Shown piece after piece: positions 1 through 9,774 of a stretch of DNA of 64,000 bases (its first letter is position 1; each line of letters begins with the position of its first letter). The position numbers and the translations under genes were made by a program. A model generated the notes under the pieces. That model ran no database searches and was not told where the DNA came from. It worked only from the letters and a program-made list of their open reading frames with translations. This DNA is from Pseudomonas capsici (lineage in GTDB: Bacteria; Pseudomonadota; Gammaproteobacteria; Pseudomonadales; Pseudomonadaceae). The stretch is taken from NCBI RefSeq assembly GCF_017165765.1, contig NZ_JAFGZD010000003.1, positions 248,001 through 312,000 on the forward strand. The letters run 5' to 3'.

Positions 1-571
1 TCGAGCGGGGCAGGCTGAGTGTCAGCAGCGGATCGAGCACCACCAGGGTCGGCAGCAGATGACGGCTTACCACGCCGATCTTCAGTTCTTCATCCGGCAG
101 GGTGACGATGGCGTTGGGCGTGACTTCCGAGCCTGTACCCGAGGTGGTCGGCACCAGCACCATGGGCTTGCCGGGGTGCGTGACCTTGTCGATGCCCAGC
201 AGATCCTTGAGCGGTGTGTCGTTGGTCAGCATCACTGCAAACAGCTTGGCGGCATCCAGCACGCTGCCACCGCCAATGGCGATCAGCGCATCGGGTGCGT
301 GAGGTGCAACGTCTTCCCGGAATACCCGCTCGATGTTTTCCAGGGTCGGTTCTATTTCGACGTTATCGAGCATATGCACGGCGATGTCGCGGGCCTGAAG
401 CTGCTCGGTGACGCGCTGGGTCACGCCCAGATTGTGCATGGCGTTCTGGGTGACCAGCACCACGCTTTTGACCGGGACATCGAGCAGCGGCAGTTTTTCA
501 GTGAGCAGATCGAGGCTGCCGGGGCCGTGAACCACATGCTTCACGGTCTGGAAGTGATAAGTGGCGGACAT
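1..571 (-). CDS. Iron-containing alcohol dehydrogenase (3' end outside window)
   Basis: The reading frame opens at an ATG (569-571, complement) behind a strong GGAGGTAA ribosome site and runs off the window after 190 residues, about half of the usual 380 or so. The product begins MSATYHFQTVKHVVHG. It has the nucleotide-binding GGGSVLDAAK stretch followed by PTTSGTGSEVT, both hallmarks of family III (Fe-dependent) alcohol dehydrogenases. These are cytoplasmic NAD(P)-dependent enzymes that interconvert alcohols or semialdehydes and aldehydes. The metal-binding histidines lie in the missing half, so the metal cannot be checked. It follows the DapA-like gene by only 15 nt, so the pair is almost certainly one operon. 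The substrate is unknown. Confidence 0.9.
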   Translation of the reverse strand, partial: MSATYHFQTVKHVVHGPGSLDLLTEKLPLLDVPVKSVVLVTQNAMHNLGVTQRVTEQLQARDIAVHMLDNVEIEPTLENIERVFREDVAPHAPDALIAIGGGSVLDAAKLFAVMLTNDTPLKDLLGIDKVTHPGKPMVLVPTTSGTGSEVTPNAIVTLPDEELKIGVVSRHLLPTLVVLDPLLTLSLPRS

Positions 572-586
572 GGGATTACCTCCGGC

Positions 587-1465
587 TTAGCGGTAGACGG
601 CCAGCAGGCCTTGGAGTTTTTCCAGTGCGGCGGCATCCAGTGGCTGGACCGGCGCTCGGCAAGGGCCGACAGGGACGTTGAGCAACTGGGTCGCGGTTTT
701 CAGAACCACAGGCATGGTGCCCAGCGCGAACGCATCGCGCAGTGGACGCAGGGCTTCCTGGGCTGCGCGGGCGGCTTCGTGATTGCCCGACTGGAAGTTG
801 TTCCAGATCGACATGACCACATCCGGTACCGCGTTGGCGGTGGCAGCGATAGCACCATCGCCACCGGCCAGCAGGTTCCAGTAGATCAACGAGTCGGTGC
901 CCGCAAACACGGCGAAGTCGTCGCTGCGGTATTTCATCATCTGCACCAGCGCATCGAAGTTGCCTGCGCTGTCCTTGATGCCCTTGATTTTCGGGTGCTG
1001 GCTGAGGGTGGCCACGGCACCGATACCGATGGACATGCCGGTCTTGGCCGGAATGTTGTACATCATCAGCGGCAACTCGGAGGCATCGGCAATGGCGGTG
1101 TAGTGCTTGATGAGTTCGGACTGGCTGATGGCATTGAAGTACGGCGTGATGATGGACAGGGCGTCTGCGCCCACATCGATCATTTTTTTGTTCAGTTCGA
1201 TCACTTCATGGGTAGCAAAGGCACCGGTGCCTACGACTACAGGCACACGCCCGGCTGCCGCTTCAACGGTAATACGGGCGATTTTCAGTTTTTCGGATTC
1301 GGAGAGAGTGAAGAACTCGCCATTGGTGCCCAGCACGAAAAGCCCGTGTACACCGGCTTGCAGAAGGTTTTCGATCAGGCCGCGAAGGGCTTGCTCATCG
1401 AGTTGCTGGTCATCGGTAAAGGGCGTGACCAGAGCTGGAATGATGCCGCGAAATTGCATGGCCAT
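587..1465 (-). CDS. DapA-family class I aldolase / dihydrodipicolinate synthase-like protein
   Basis: A full-length 292-residue member of the DapA/NanA TIM-barrel family. It shows the GTNGE pyruvate-carboxylate loop (residues 46-50), the catalytic Tyr136 in MMYNIPAKTG, and the Schiff-base Lys164 in KGIKDSAGN. These enzymes condense or cleave 2-keto acids. The operonic pairing with an iron alcohol dehydrogenase, away from lysine biosynthesis genes, argues for a catabolic aldolase or dehydratase rather than the housekeeping DapA. A perfect 15-nt palindrome lies about 31 nt upstream of the ATG and may be the operator. Which 2-keto acid is used cannot be read from the sequence. Confidence 0.92.
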   Translation of the reverse strand: MAMQFRGIIPALVTPFTDDQQLDEQALRGLIENLLQAGVHGLFVLGTNGEFFTLSESEKLKIARITVEAAAGRVPVVVGTGAFATHEVIELNKKMIDVGADALSIITPYFNAISQSELIKHYTAIADASELPLMMYNIPAKTGMSIGIGAVATLSQHPKIKGIKDSAGNFDALVQMMKYRSDDFAVFAGTDSLIYWNLLAGGDGAIAATANAVPDVVMSIWNNFQSGNHEAARAAQEALRPLRDAFALGTMPVVLKTATQLLNVPVGPCRAPVQPLDAAALEKLQGLLAVYR

Positions 1466-1495
1466 AGTCTCGTTTTATTGTTAGTGGATCGATAG

Positions 1496-1510
1496 TGATT
1501 GAATCAATCA
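1496..1510. promoter_or_regulatory. Palindromic operator candidate upstream of the DapA-like gene
   Basis: TGATTGA-A-TCAATCA is a perfect inverted repeat (7 bp arms around one base), 31 nt upstream of the start codon of the minus-strand catabolic operon. Its size and position fit a dimeric repressor site such as a GntR-type operator. No regulator gene is visible beside it, so this is inference from symmetry and location. Confidence 0.4.
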
Positions 1511-1581
1511 TTTGTGGCAAGGGTTTTTGATCGTTTTTTTCAAAATGCGGGGTGTGGGGAGGGGAGGAGAGAGGGCAGATG

Positions 1582-1613
1582 GCGTGCAGGCGATTGAGCA
1601 ATCGCCTGCACGC
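1582..1613 (-). terminator. Hairpin terminator after the deaminase-like operon
   Basis: A perfect 15-bp stem (1582-1596 with 1599-1613) and a 2-nt nominal loop starts just after the stop of the minus-strand deaminase gene. The downstream minus strand is pyrimidine-rich rather than a clean T run, so termination is likely but not textbook. Confidence 0.6.
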
Positions 1614-1619
1614 AGAGGC

Positions 1620-2950
<1,331 letters not shown>

Positions 2951-3040
2951 TCAAGCTCTCCAGATCATGAGATGAGCACACCACGAAACCGTTTGATTCT
3001 ACATAGCCATTAGTTCTTGGGTGGATCGGGGCTGAAAATA

Positions 3041-3067
3041 AAAAGCCAGACACGAGGTCTGGCTTTT
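3041..3067 (-). terminator. Rho-independent terminator of the MFS gene
   Basis: AAAAGCCAGAC, a 5-nt loop, then GTCTGGCTTTT: a perfect 11-bp stem 18 nt beyond the minus-strand MFS stop, ending in T residues on that strand. It separates the transporter from the deaminase operon, which must therefore have its own promoter between about 2951 and 3040. Confidence 0.85.
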
Positions 3068-3084
3068 GGTATTGCGGCCAGGGA

Positions 3085-4413
3085 TTACGCAGCGGCTGCC
3101 GCTTTGGGCGCTGACTGGCGGCTGATTCGCAGGGCTACCAGGCTGCCGACGATGGTCAGGCCTGCCAGGGAGTACAGCGCCATGGTGGTGGAGCCTGTCT
3201 GGTCCTTGATCCAGCCCACCAGGTACGGGCTGAGAAAGCCTGCCATCTGGCCGATGGAGTTGATCAGTGCCAGTCCGGCCACGGCGACGCTGGCGTTGAG
3301 CAGGGCGGTGGGCAGTGGCCAGAACATCGGCAGGCCGGTGAGGGCACCCATGGTGGCGATGGTCAGGCCAAGAATCGCGATGACCGGCACGCTGGCGAAG
3401 TTGGCGGCGATGATCAGGCCCAGAGCGCCCATCAGCATCGGGACCACCAGATGCCAGCGTCGCTCATTGCGCAGATCCGCCGAGCGGCCCACCAGAATCA
3501 TGAACACGCCAGCCATGAGATACGGCACGGCGCTGATCCAGCCGATTACCAGTGCATCGCTGAAGCCCAGGTTCTTGATGATCGAGGGCAGCCAGAAGTT
3601 GATCGCATACACACCGCTCTGGATGCAGAAGTAGATAAAGCCCAGCACCCAGATGAACGGCATGGTCAGTACCGAAAGCGTAGAGGCCTTTTCGCTGATC
3701 ACCGGACGGCTGAGTTCATCGGCAGTGATGTCGGCCTTGACCCGCTGACGCTGCTCGGGTGTCAGCCAGCGTGCGTCTTCAACCTTGTCGCACAGCAGCA
3801 GGAATGCCATCAGACCCAGTGCTACGGTCGGCAGGCCCTGAATCAGAAACATCCACTGCCAGCCGGCCATACCGCCCTGGCCCGCGGCGAAATGGTTGAG
3901 AATCCAGCCGGAGAACGGTCCGCCCAACAGGCCGGATACCGGAATGGCGGACATGAACAAGGCCATGATCCGCCCGCGTCGCTGGTTCGGGTACCAGCGC
4001 GACAGGTAGAGCACGATACCGGGGAAGAACCCGGCTTCTGCCATACCGGTCAGGAACCGCAGTACATAGAACTCCATGGGCGTGGTGACGAACAGCAGGC
4101 AGGTGGAGAACGTGCCCCAGGTGATCATCATCAGGCCGATCCAGCGCCGTGGCCCGAAACGGTTGAGCGCCAGGTTGCTGGGCAGGCCGCACAGTACGTA
4201 GCCGATGAAGAAGATCCCGGCTCCCAGGCCGTAGACGGTTTCGCTGAAGTTCAGGGCGTCGAGCATCTGCAGCTTGGCAAAGCCGACGTTGACCCGATCC
4301 AGATAGTTGAACAGGTAGCAGATGAAGATAAAGGGAATGAGGCGCAGGGTGATGCGACGGTAGACATGATTGCCTTCGACGTCGCCAGCATCCCGAATCG
4401 ATGGGTTGGACAT
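3085..4413 (-). CDS. MFS transporter, anion:cation symporter (ACS) type
   Basis: A 442-residue inner-membrane transporter with about 12 hydrophobic segments. I place the start at the ATG giving MSNPSIRD, because GAGGATT precedes it at good spacing; an upstream in-frame ATG would add 42 non-conserved residues. YLDRVNVGFAKLQM in the first helix and loop is typical of the ACS family, whose members import organic acids such as phthalate, tartrate or sugar acids with H+. It lies on the same strand as pobA with 233 nt between them, so uptake of an aromatic acid is possible. However, the usual 4-hydroxybenzoate carrier PcaK belongs to a different MFS family, so the substrate is left open. Confidence 0.9.
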   Translation of the reverse strand: MSNPSIRDAGDVEGNHVYRRITLRLIPFIFICYLFNYLDRVNVGFAKLQMLDALNFSETVYGLGAGIFFIGYVLCGLPSNLALNRFGPRRWIGLMMITWGTFSTCLLFVTTPMEFYVLRFLTGMAEAGFFPGIVLYLSRWYPNQRRGRIMALFMSAIPVSGLLGGPFSGWILNHFAAGQGGMAGWQWMFLIQGLPTVALGLMAFLLLCDKVEDARWLTPEQRQRVKADITADELSRPVISEKASTLSVLTMPFIWVLGFIYFCIQSGVYAINFWLPSIIKNLGFSDALVIGWISAVPYLMAGVFMILVGRSADLRNERRWHLVVPMLMGALGLIIAANFASVPVIAILGLTIATMGALTGLPMFWPLPTALLNASVAVAGLALINSIGQMAGFLSPYLVGWIKDQTGSTTMALYSLAGLTIVGSLVALRISRQSAPKAAAAA

Positions 4414-4541
4414 GGCGGTGAATCCTCGGAGCTTGTTGTTTTTATACTGCGTGCAGCTGACTCCGATCTTATGGGGACGGGGACAAAAACTCTTTGGCGA
4501 TTTGCACTGCCATACCGGGTGGCGGTTGTGAGATTGCACAA

Positions 4542-4599
4542 CTGCAGGAGCGAATTCATTCGCGAAGACTTCATTTCGCGAATTAATTGGCTCCTACAG
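4542..4599. repeat. REP-type inverted repeat (REPIN-like)
   Basis: Two copies of a Pseudomonas REP core (tgtaggagcc/gaattcattcgcga type) face each other around a short spacer. The same core recurs at 9455-9542. It lies in the gap between the MFS gene and pobA and can form a long hairpin in RNA. Confidence 0.8.
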
Positions 4600-4646
4600 G
4601 CGTTCAAACCCTTGGAGGAGGGTGCTTGTCCGCGATAAGTACGGCT

Positions 4647-5903
<1,257 letters not shown>

Positions 5904-5983
5904 TTAATGGATGCCTATGGCATAAGAAGGCACTATCCAGCGCATTATCTGGACTTTTCAAGGATTGCCCACAGGAGCCGGTC

Positions 5984-6853
5984 ATGCCCAGAACAGCGCT
6001 TGTCGCGATTCCGGTTTTCAAGCTCTACGGCGAGACGACTGCCTGGCCGACGCCGGATCTGATCCACTGCGAGTCGATCCCCGAACGCAGCAGAATCCAT
6101 GAATGGGAGATCAAGCCCCATCGGCACAGCGATCTGGTGCAGTTGCTGTATGTGCAATCGGGGCTGGCAGTGTTGAAGGTGGAAGAGGCTGTCCATCAGG
6201 TCGACACGCCTTCACTGTTGGTAGTGCCTGCATTGAGCGTGCACACCTTCAAGTTCAGCGAGGACATTCAGGGCCATATCCTCAGCCTGGCCAGGCCCTT
6301 GGTGGAGCAACTGGAGGCAGCGCTGGACGGTCCGGTGACGGGCACGGCGTACTGTCATTCGCTGGGGGCCGACAGTCATTACGTGGATACGCTGTTCAAC
6401 GAGATTGCGGCAGAGTATCGACAGCACCGTCCCGGGCGTGACCTGATGCTTCAGTCATTGATCAATGTGCTGATGGTCTGGCTCAGTCGGCGCAGCAGCG
6501 AGCATGCTCGTCGGGATATTCAGTTGCCTGATCGTGGGCGCGAGCATTTGCAGGCGTTCATGCATCAACTGGAGTCGAGTTTTCGCGAGCATTGGTCCAT
6601 CGAGCGACATGCGCAGCAGATGGGCATCAGTGCCGCGCATCTCAATGCCCTGTGCCGTCGCCTGTGCGACCAGTCGGCCCTGCAGATCATCAACCAGCGA
6701 TTGCTGCTGGAGGCCAGGCGCAGTCTGGTTTACACCACCATGACCGTCAATCAGGTATCCGACAGTCTGGGGTTTTCGGAGCCCGCGTACTTCTCGCGCT
6801 TCTTCAAGCGGGCGACGGGGATATCGCCCAGCCGGTTTCGTATTCAGCGTTAA
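5984..6853 (+). CDS. pobR: AraC/XylS-family activator of pobA
   Basis: 289 residues from the ATG behind ACAGGAG (MPRTALVAIP); an upstream in-frame start would run into the pobA promoter. The N-terminal cupin-like half contains a metal/effector-pocket stretch (WEIKPHRHSDLVQLLYVQSG). The C-terminal ~100 residues form two helix-turn-helix units ending in the AraC signature (SLGFSEPAYFSRFFKRATGI). In Pseudomonas and Azotobacter, AraC-type PobR activates pobA in response to 4-hydroxybenzoate. The divergent gene order supports the same role here. Confidence 0.92.
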   Translation: MPRTALVAIPVFKLYGETTAWPTPDLIHCESIPERSRIHEWEIKPHRHSDLVQLLYVQSGLAVLKVEEAVHQVDTPSLLVVPALSVHTFKFSEDIQGHILSLARPLVEQLEAALDGPVTGTAYCHSLGADSHYVDTLFNEIAAEYRQHRPGRDLMLQSLINVLMVWLSRRSSEHARRDIQLPDRGREHLQAFMHQLESSFREHWSIERHAQQMGISAAHLNALCRRLCDQSALQIINQRLLLEARRSLVYTTMTVNQVSDSLGFSEPAYFSRFFKRATGISPSRFRIQR

Positions 6854-6882
6854 AAAAAACGGGGCGCTTTGCAGGCGCCCCG
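6852..6882 (-). terminator. Terminator shared by convergent ppnN and pobR
   Basis: An 8-bp GC stem (CGGGGCGC / GCGCCCCG) with a 7-nt loop is followed on the minus strand by eight T residues. It is a strong terminator for ppnN and may serve pobR on the other strand. Confidence 0.88.
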
Positions 6883-6888
6883 TCTGTC

Positions 6889-8262
6889 TTACGTCACCAC
6901 CTGATAGCACGGCACATAGGCTGCGCCGCCGGGCAGTTTCATACGATGCTGTTCGACGAACGCCTGCAGCAGCTTGTCCAGCGGCTTCATGATCGCCGGG
7001 TCGCCATGGATCTGATAAGGACCATGTTCTTCGATCAGGCGAATGCCTTTGTCCTTCACGTTACCCGCCACGATACCGGAGAACGCACGACGCAGATTGG
7101 CAGCCAGTTCATGAGGTGGAATCTCATGGTTCAGTTGCAGTTTCGCCATGTTTTCGTGAGTCGGGTCGAAGGGGTGCTGGAAGCTTTCTTCGATCTTGAG
7201 CAGCCAGTTGAAGTGGAAGGCATCGTTGCGCTCGCGGCGGAACTGTTTGACTTCCTTCAGGCTGCGGGCCATCACTCGCGCAACTTCTGCCGGATCGTCG
7301 ACGATGATCTGGTAGTGCTTCTGCGCGGCTTCACCCAGGGTAGCGCCGACGAAAGCATGCAGCTGCTGCAGGTAAGGCTCGGTGTTTTTCGGACCGGTCA
7401 GAATCACCGGGAACGGTACATCCCTGTTGTCCGGATGCATCAGGATGCCCAGCAGATACAGGAACTCTTCAGCCGTGCCAGCGCCGCCCGGGAAGATGAT
7501 GATGCCGTGGCCGACACGCACGAAGGCTTCCAGGCGTTTTTCGATATCCGGCAGGATCACCAGTTCGTTGACGATGGGGTTCGGCGCTTCGGCAGCGATG
7601 ATTCCCGGCTCGGTCAGGCCCAGGTAGCGGCCGCCATTGATACGCTGTTTGGCGTGGGCGATGGTGGCGCCCTTCATCGGGCCTTTCATCACGCCCGGGC
7701 CGCAGCCGGTGCAGATGTCCAGGCTGCGCAGGCCCAGTTCGTGGCCGACTTTCTTGGTGTATTTGTATTCTTCGGTGTTGATTGAGTGGCCACCCCAGCA
7801 CACCACCATCTTCGGCTCTACGCCGGCGCGCAGGGTACGAGCATTGCGCAGCAGGTGGAACACGTAGTCGGTGATGCCATGGGAAGTGCTCAGGTCGATG
7901 CGCTGGCTGTCCAGTTCGCTTTCGGTGTAGACGATGTCGCGCAGGGCGCTGAACAGCATTTCGCGGGTGCTGGCGATCATTTCTCCATCGACGAAGGCGT
8001 CCGCTGGCGCATTGAGCAGTTCCAGGCGAACTCCGCGGTCCTGCTGATGAATGCGAACCTCGAAATTCTCGTAGGCCTCAAGAATGGTCTTGGCGTTATC
8101 GACGTGGGCGCCGGTATTGAGAATGGCCAGGGCGCACTGGCGAAACAGTGTGTAGGTACTGCCTGAACCCGCTGCGCTGAGTTGCTGCACTTCACGTTGG
8201 GAGAGGGTTTCGAGGCTGCCTTTGGGGCTGACCGAGGCGTTAATCACTTGTCTTGGGATCAT
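6889..8262 (-). CDS. ppnN: Nucleotide 5'-monophosphate nucleosidase PpnN
   Basis: A 457-residue protein colinear with E. coli PpnN (YgdH). It has an N-terminal DUF4478-like part, a central LOG-type Rossmann domain with MVVCWGGHSI, CTGCGPGVMKGPMKGA and FPGGAGTAEE (the phosphoribohydrolase motif), and a C-terminal part ending HRMKLPGGAAYVPCY. The family cleaves purine and pyrimidine monophosphates to base and ribose 5-phosphate and binds (p)ppGpp. I prefer the ATG at 8260-8262 (MIPRQV) because GGA lies 8 nt upstream and homologues start here. A second ATG four codons earlier (8274) is possible. Confidence 0.93.
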   Translation of the reverse strand: MIPRQVINASVSPKGSLETLSQREVQQLSAAGSGSTYTLFRQCALAILNTGAHVDNAKTILEAYENFEVRIHQQDRGVRLELLNAPADAFVDGEMIASTREMLFSALRDIVYTESELDSQRIDLSTSHGITDYVFHLLRNARTLRAGVEPKMVVCWGGHSINTEEYKYTKKVGHELGLRSLDICTGCGPGVMKGPMKGATIAHAKQRINGGRYLGLTEPGIIAAEAPNPIVNELVILPDIEKRLEAFVRVGHGIIIFPGGAGTAEEFLYLLGILMHPDNRDVPFPVILTGPKNTEPYLQQLHAFVGATLGEAAQKHYQIIVDDPAEVARVMARSLKEVKQFRRERNDAFHFNWLLKIEESFQHPFDPTHENMAKLQLNHEIPPHELAANLRRAFSGIVAGNVKDKGIRLIEEHGPYQIHGDPAIMKPLDKLLQAFVEQHRMKLPGGAAYVPCYQVVT

Positions 8263-8556
8263 TCTATTTTCCATTAGAGCGATGCATCCGCAGTTGCATC
8301 AGGATGGTGAGCATCGATGACGTTCACGCCTGCCCGCATTGTCTACGGCACATGGACGGGAAAGCAAACGCTGCGCATCACAGTCACTGTATTGAGCATA
8401 GTCGCACGACTGAAATCTTTTGAAATCAGGCAATAACGGGCCTTTTGCCATATGGCTGAATTTTGACGCTCGAGGTGCCGATAGTGAACCTGACCCCGTT
8501 CAGAAGGTCTGTTAGCTGATGGACTCACTCGACGGACCACAAGGTCAGGAGCTTCA
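8263..8556. other. Non-coding gap upstream of ppnN
   Basis: About 290 bp between the ppnN start and the MITE-like repeat. I see no convincing gene. It should contain the ppnN promoter, but no clear -35/-10 pair stands out. Confidence 0.4.
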
Positions 8557-8698
8557 GCAGACCGTGTGAAAACGTAGCGAGCGAAGATCAGGCAAGGCGA
8601 AAACAGGCGAGGAAGCGGAGTTTACGTGTTGTAAATGAGCATTCTGAGCCTGTTTTCAACGCCGCATGGTCGAGCGCAGTAGTTTTCACGCAGTCTGC
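8557..8698. repeat. MITE-like element with terminal inverted repeats
   Basis: A 142-bp unit bounded by imperfect terminal repeats: GCAGACCGTGTGAAAAC at the left and, on the other strand, GCAGACTGCGTGAAAAC at the right. Inner complementary arms (gaaaacaggc / gcctgttttc) let the whole unit fold into a long hairpin. It has no coding capacity. The structure fits a short non-autonomous element of the kind scattered in Pseudomonas genomes. No transposase is nearby, and copy number cannot be judged from one window. Confidence 0.65.
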
Positions 8699-8741
8699 CA
8701 GGGTCTTAACTTTTTTATTTCAGACAAAGATAATCATTGCC

Positions 8742-9413
8742 ATGTCTCGTCATCTTTCCGCACTCGTATCTCGTGCACCTGTCCTCTTCAACGCTTCCCG
8801 TCGCGCCCTTGGTGCCGGTCTTTTCGGCACACTGCTGACAGTTTTGACCCCTCATGCCCAGGCGGCGGAAAACGATCGCTGGGTCAGCGACAACCTCAGC
8901 ACTTATGTGCGCAGCGGCCCAACCGATGGCCACCGTATTGTCGGCACCCTGAAATCCGGGCAGAAGGTCGATCTGCTCTCGACCCAGGGCAACTACAGCC
9001 AGGTTCGGGGCGAGGGTGGCAGCACCGTCTGGATTCTCAGCAGCGACCTGCAAGATGTTGCCGGGCCAGCCGAAAGGGTCCCGCAGCTGACCGAGAAGGT
9101 GGAAGAACTGACCGGGCAACTGGCCAATATCGACAACACCTGGAAGACCCGCGTGCAGGGCATGCAGGAAACCCTGGACGCCCGCAAGAAACTGATCGAT
9201 GAACTGGAAGCCCGCAGCCAGGCGCTCAATACCGAACTGACCGAAACCCAGGCCGAACTGCGCGATACCCAGGCCCGTCTGGGTGACGAAAACAAGCAGG
9301 TCATGATGCGTTACATGGTCTACGGCGGCAGTATTGCCGGCATCGGCCTGCTGGTGGGCCTGATCCTTCCTTCCCTGACCCGCAGCCGCAAGCGCAACGA
9401 CGGCTGGGTCTGA
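8742..9413 (+). CDS. SH3-domain membrane-anchored periplasmic protein (TIGR04211/YgiM-like)
   Basis: A 223-residue protein. A signal-like N-terminus ending near HAQAAENDRW precedes a bacterial SH3 domain (about residues 43-105: LSTYVRSGPTDGHRIVGTLKSG). Next comes a heptad-rich coiled coil (about 110-185), then a single C-terminal membrane helix (MVYGGSIAGIGLLVGLILP) and a basic tail (TRSRKRND). This order matches the YgiM/TIGR04211 family, thought to bind cell wall in the periplasm and to be anchored by its C-terminus. It starts 43 nt after the MITE-like repeat, so its promoter may lie inside or overlap that element. Confidence 0.85.
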   Translation: MSRHLSALVSRAPVLFNASRRALGAGLFGTLLTVLTPHAQAAENDRWVSDNLSTYVRSGPTDGHRIVGTLKSGQKVDLLSTQGNYSQVRGEGGSTVWILSSDLQDVAGPAERVPQLTEKVEELTGQLANIDNTWKTRVQGMQETLDARKKLIDELEARSQALNTELTETQAELRDTQARLGDENKQVMMRYMVYGGSIAGIGLLVGLILPSLTRSRKRNDGWV

Positions 9414-9454
9414 TGTGACATCTCGTCAGGACGACGCTGTCGTTCAGCCAGCAA

Positions 9455-9542
9455 GTAGGAGCCAATTCATTCGCGAGATGCCATGAAGGCGATACATTTT
9501 CTGCGGATGTACCTCGCCTTTCGCGAATGAATTCGCTCCTGC
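9455..9542. repeat. REP doublet (REPIN)
   Basis: GTAGGAGCCAATTCATTCGC at the left and its inverted counterpart (right arm from 9521, reading outward GCAGGAGCGAATTCATTCGC) flank a 44-nt spacer. It is the same core as at 4542-4599. The remainder of the 361-bp gap up to 9774 shows no gene. Confidence 0.85.
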
Positions 9543-9774
9543 GCCTATCTCATTCACCCAAGACCATTCAGTTTTTCAACCTTCGGTCGAGAAACTGAAG
9601 AGTCTTGCCAACTTTCTGGCAGACGGCGGAAAGAATCCCGCAAGTTGAAAAATGTTTAATGGCTACTAGCCATTAGTTATCATGTGTGCCCTGAAAGTTG
9701 GCTGCGAAGCCCGAATCAAAGCGTTTTCAGGTGATTGGAAGCACATTTTCACCCTCTGCAAGACAGGAATCTGG

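Noticed and set aside
59..1495. Long plus-strand open frame across the alcohol dehydrogenase and aldolase genes
   Set aside because: It is the antisense shadow of two genes with clear motifs; the plus-strand product has low-complexity His/Gln/Gly composition and no recognisable domain.
3085..4539. Longer N-terminus for the MFS transporter starting at 4539
   Set aside because: The extra 42 residues are not hydrophobic or conserved in style, overlap the REP-proximal region, and lack a ribosome site, unlike the ATG at 4413.
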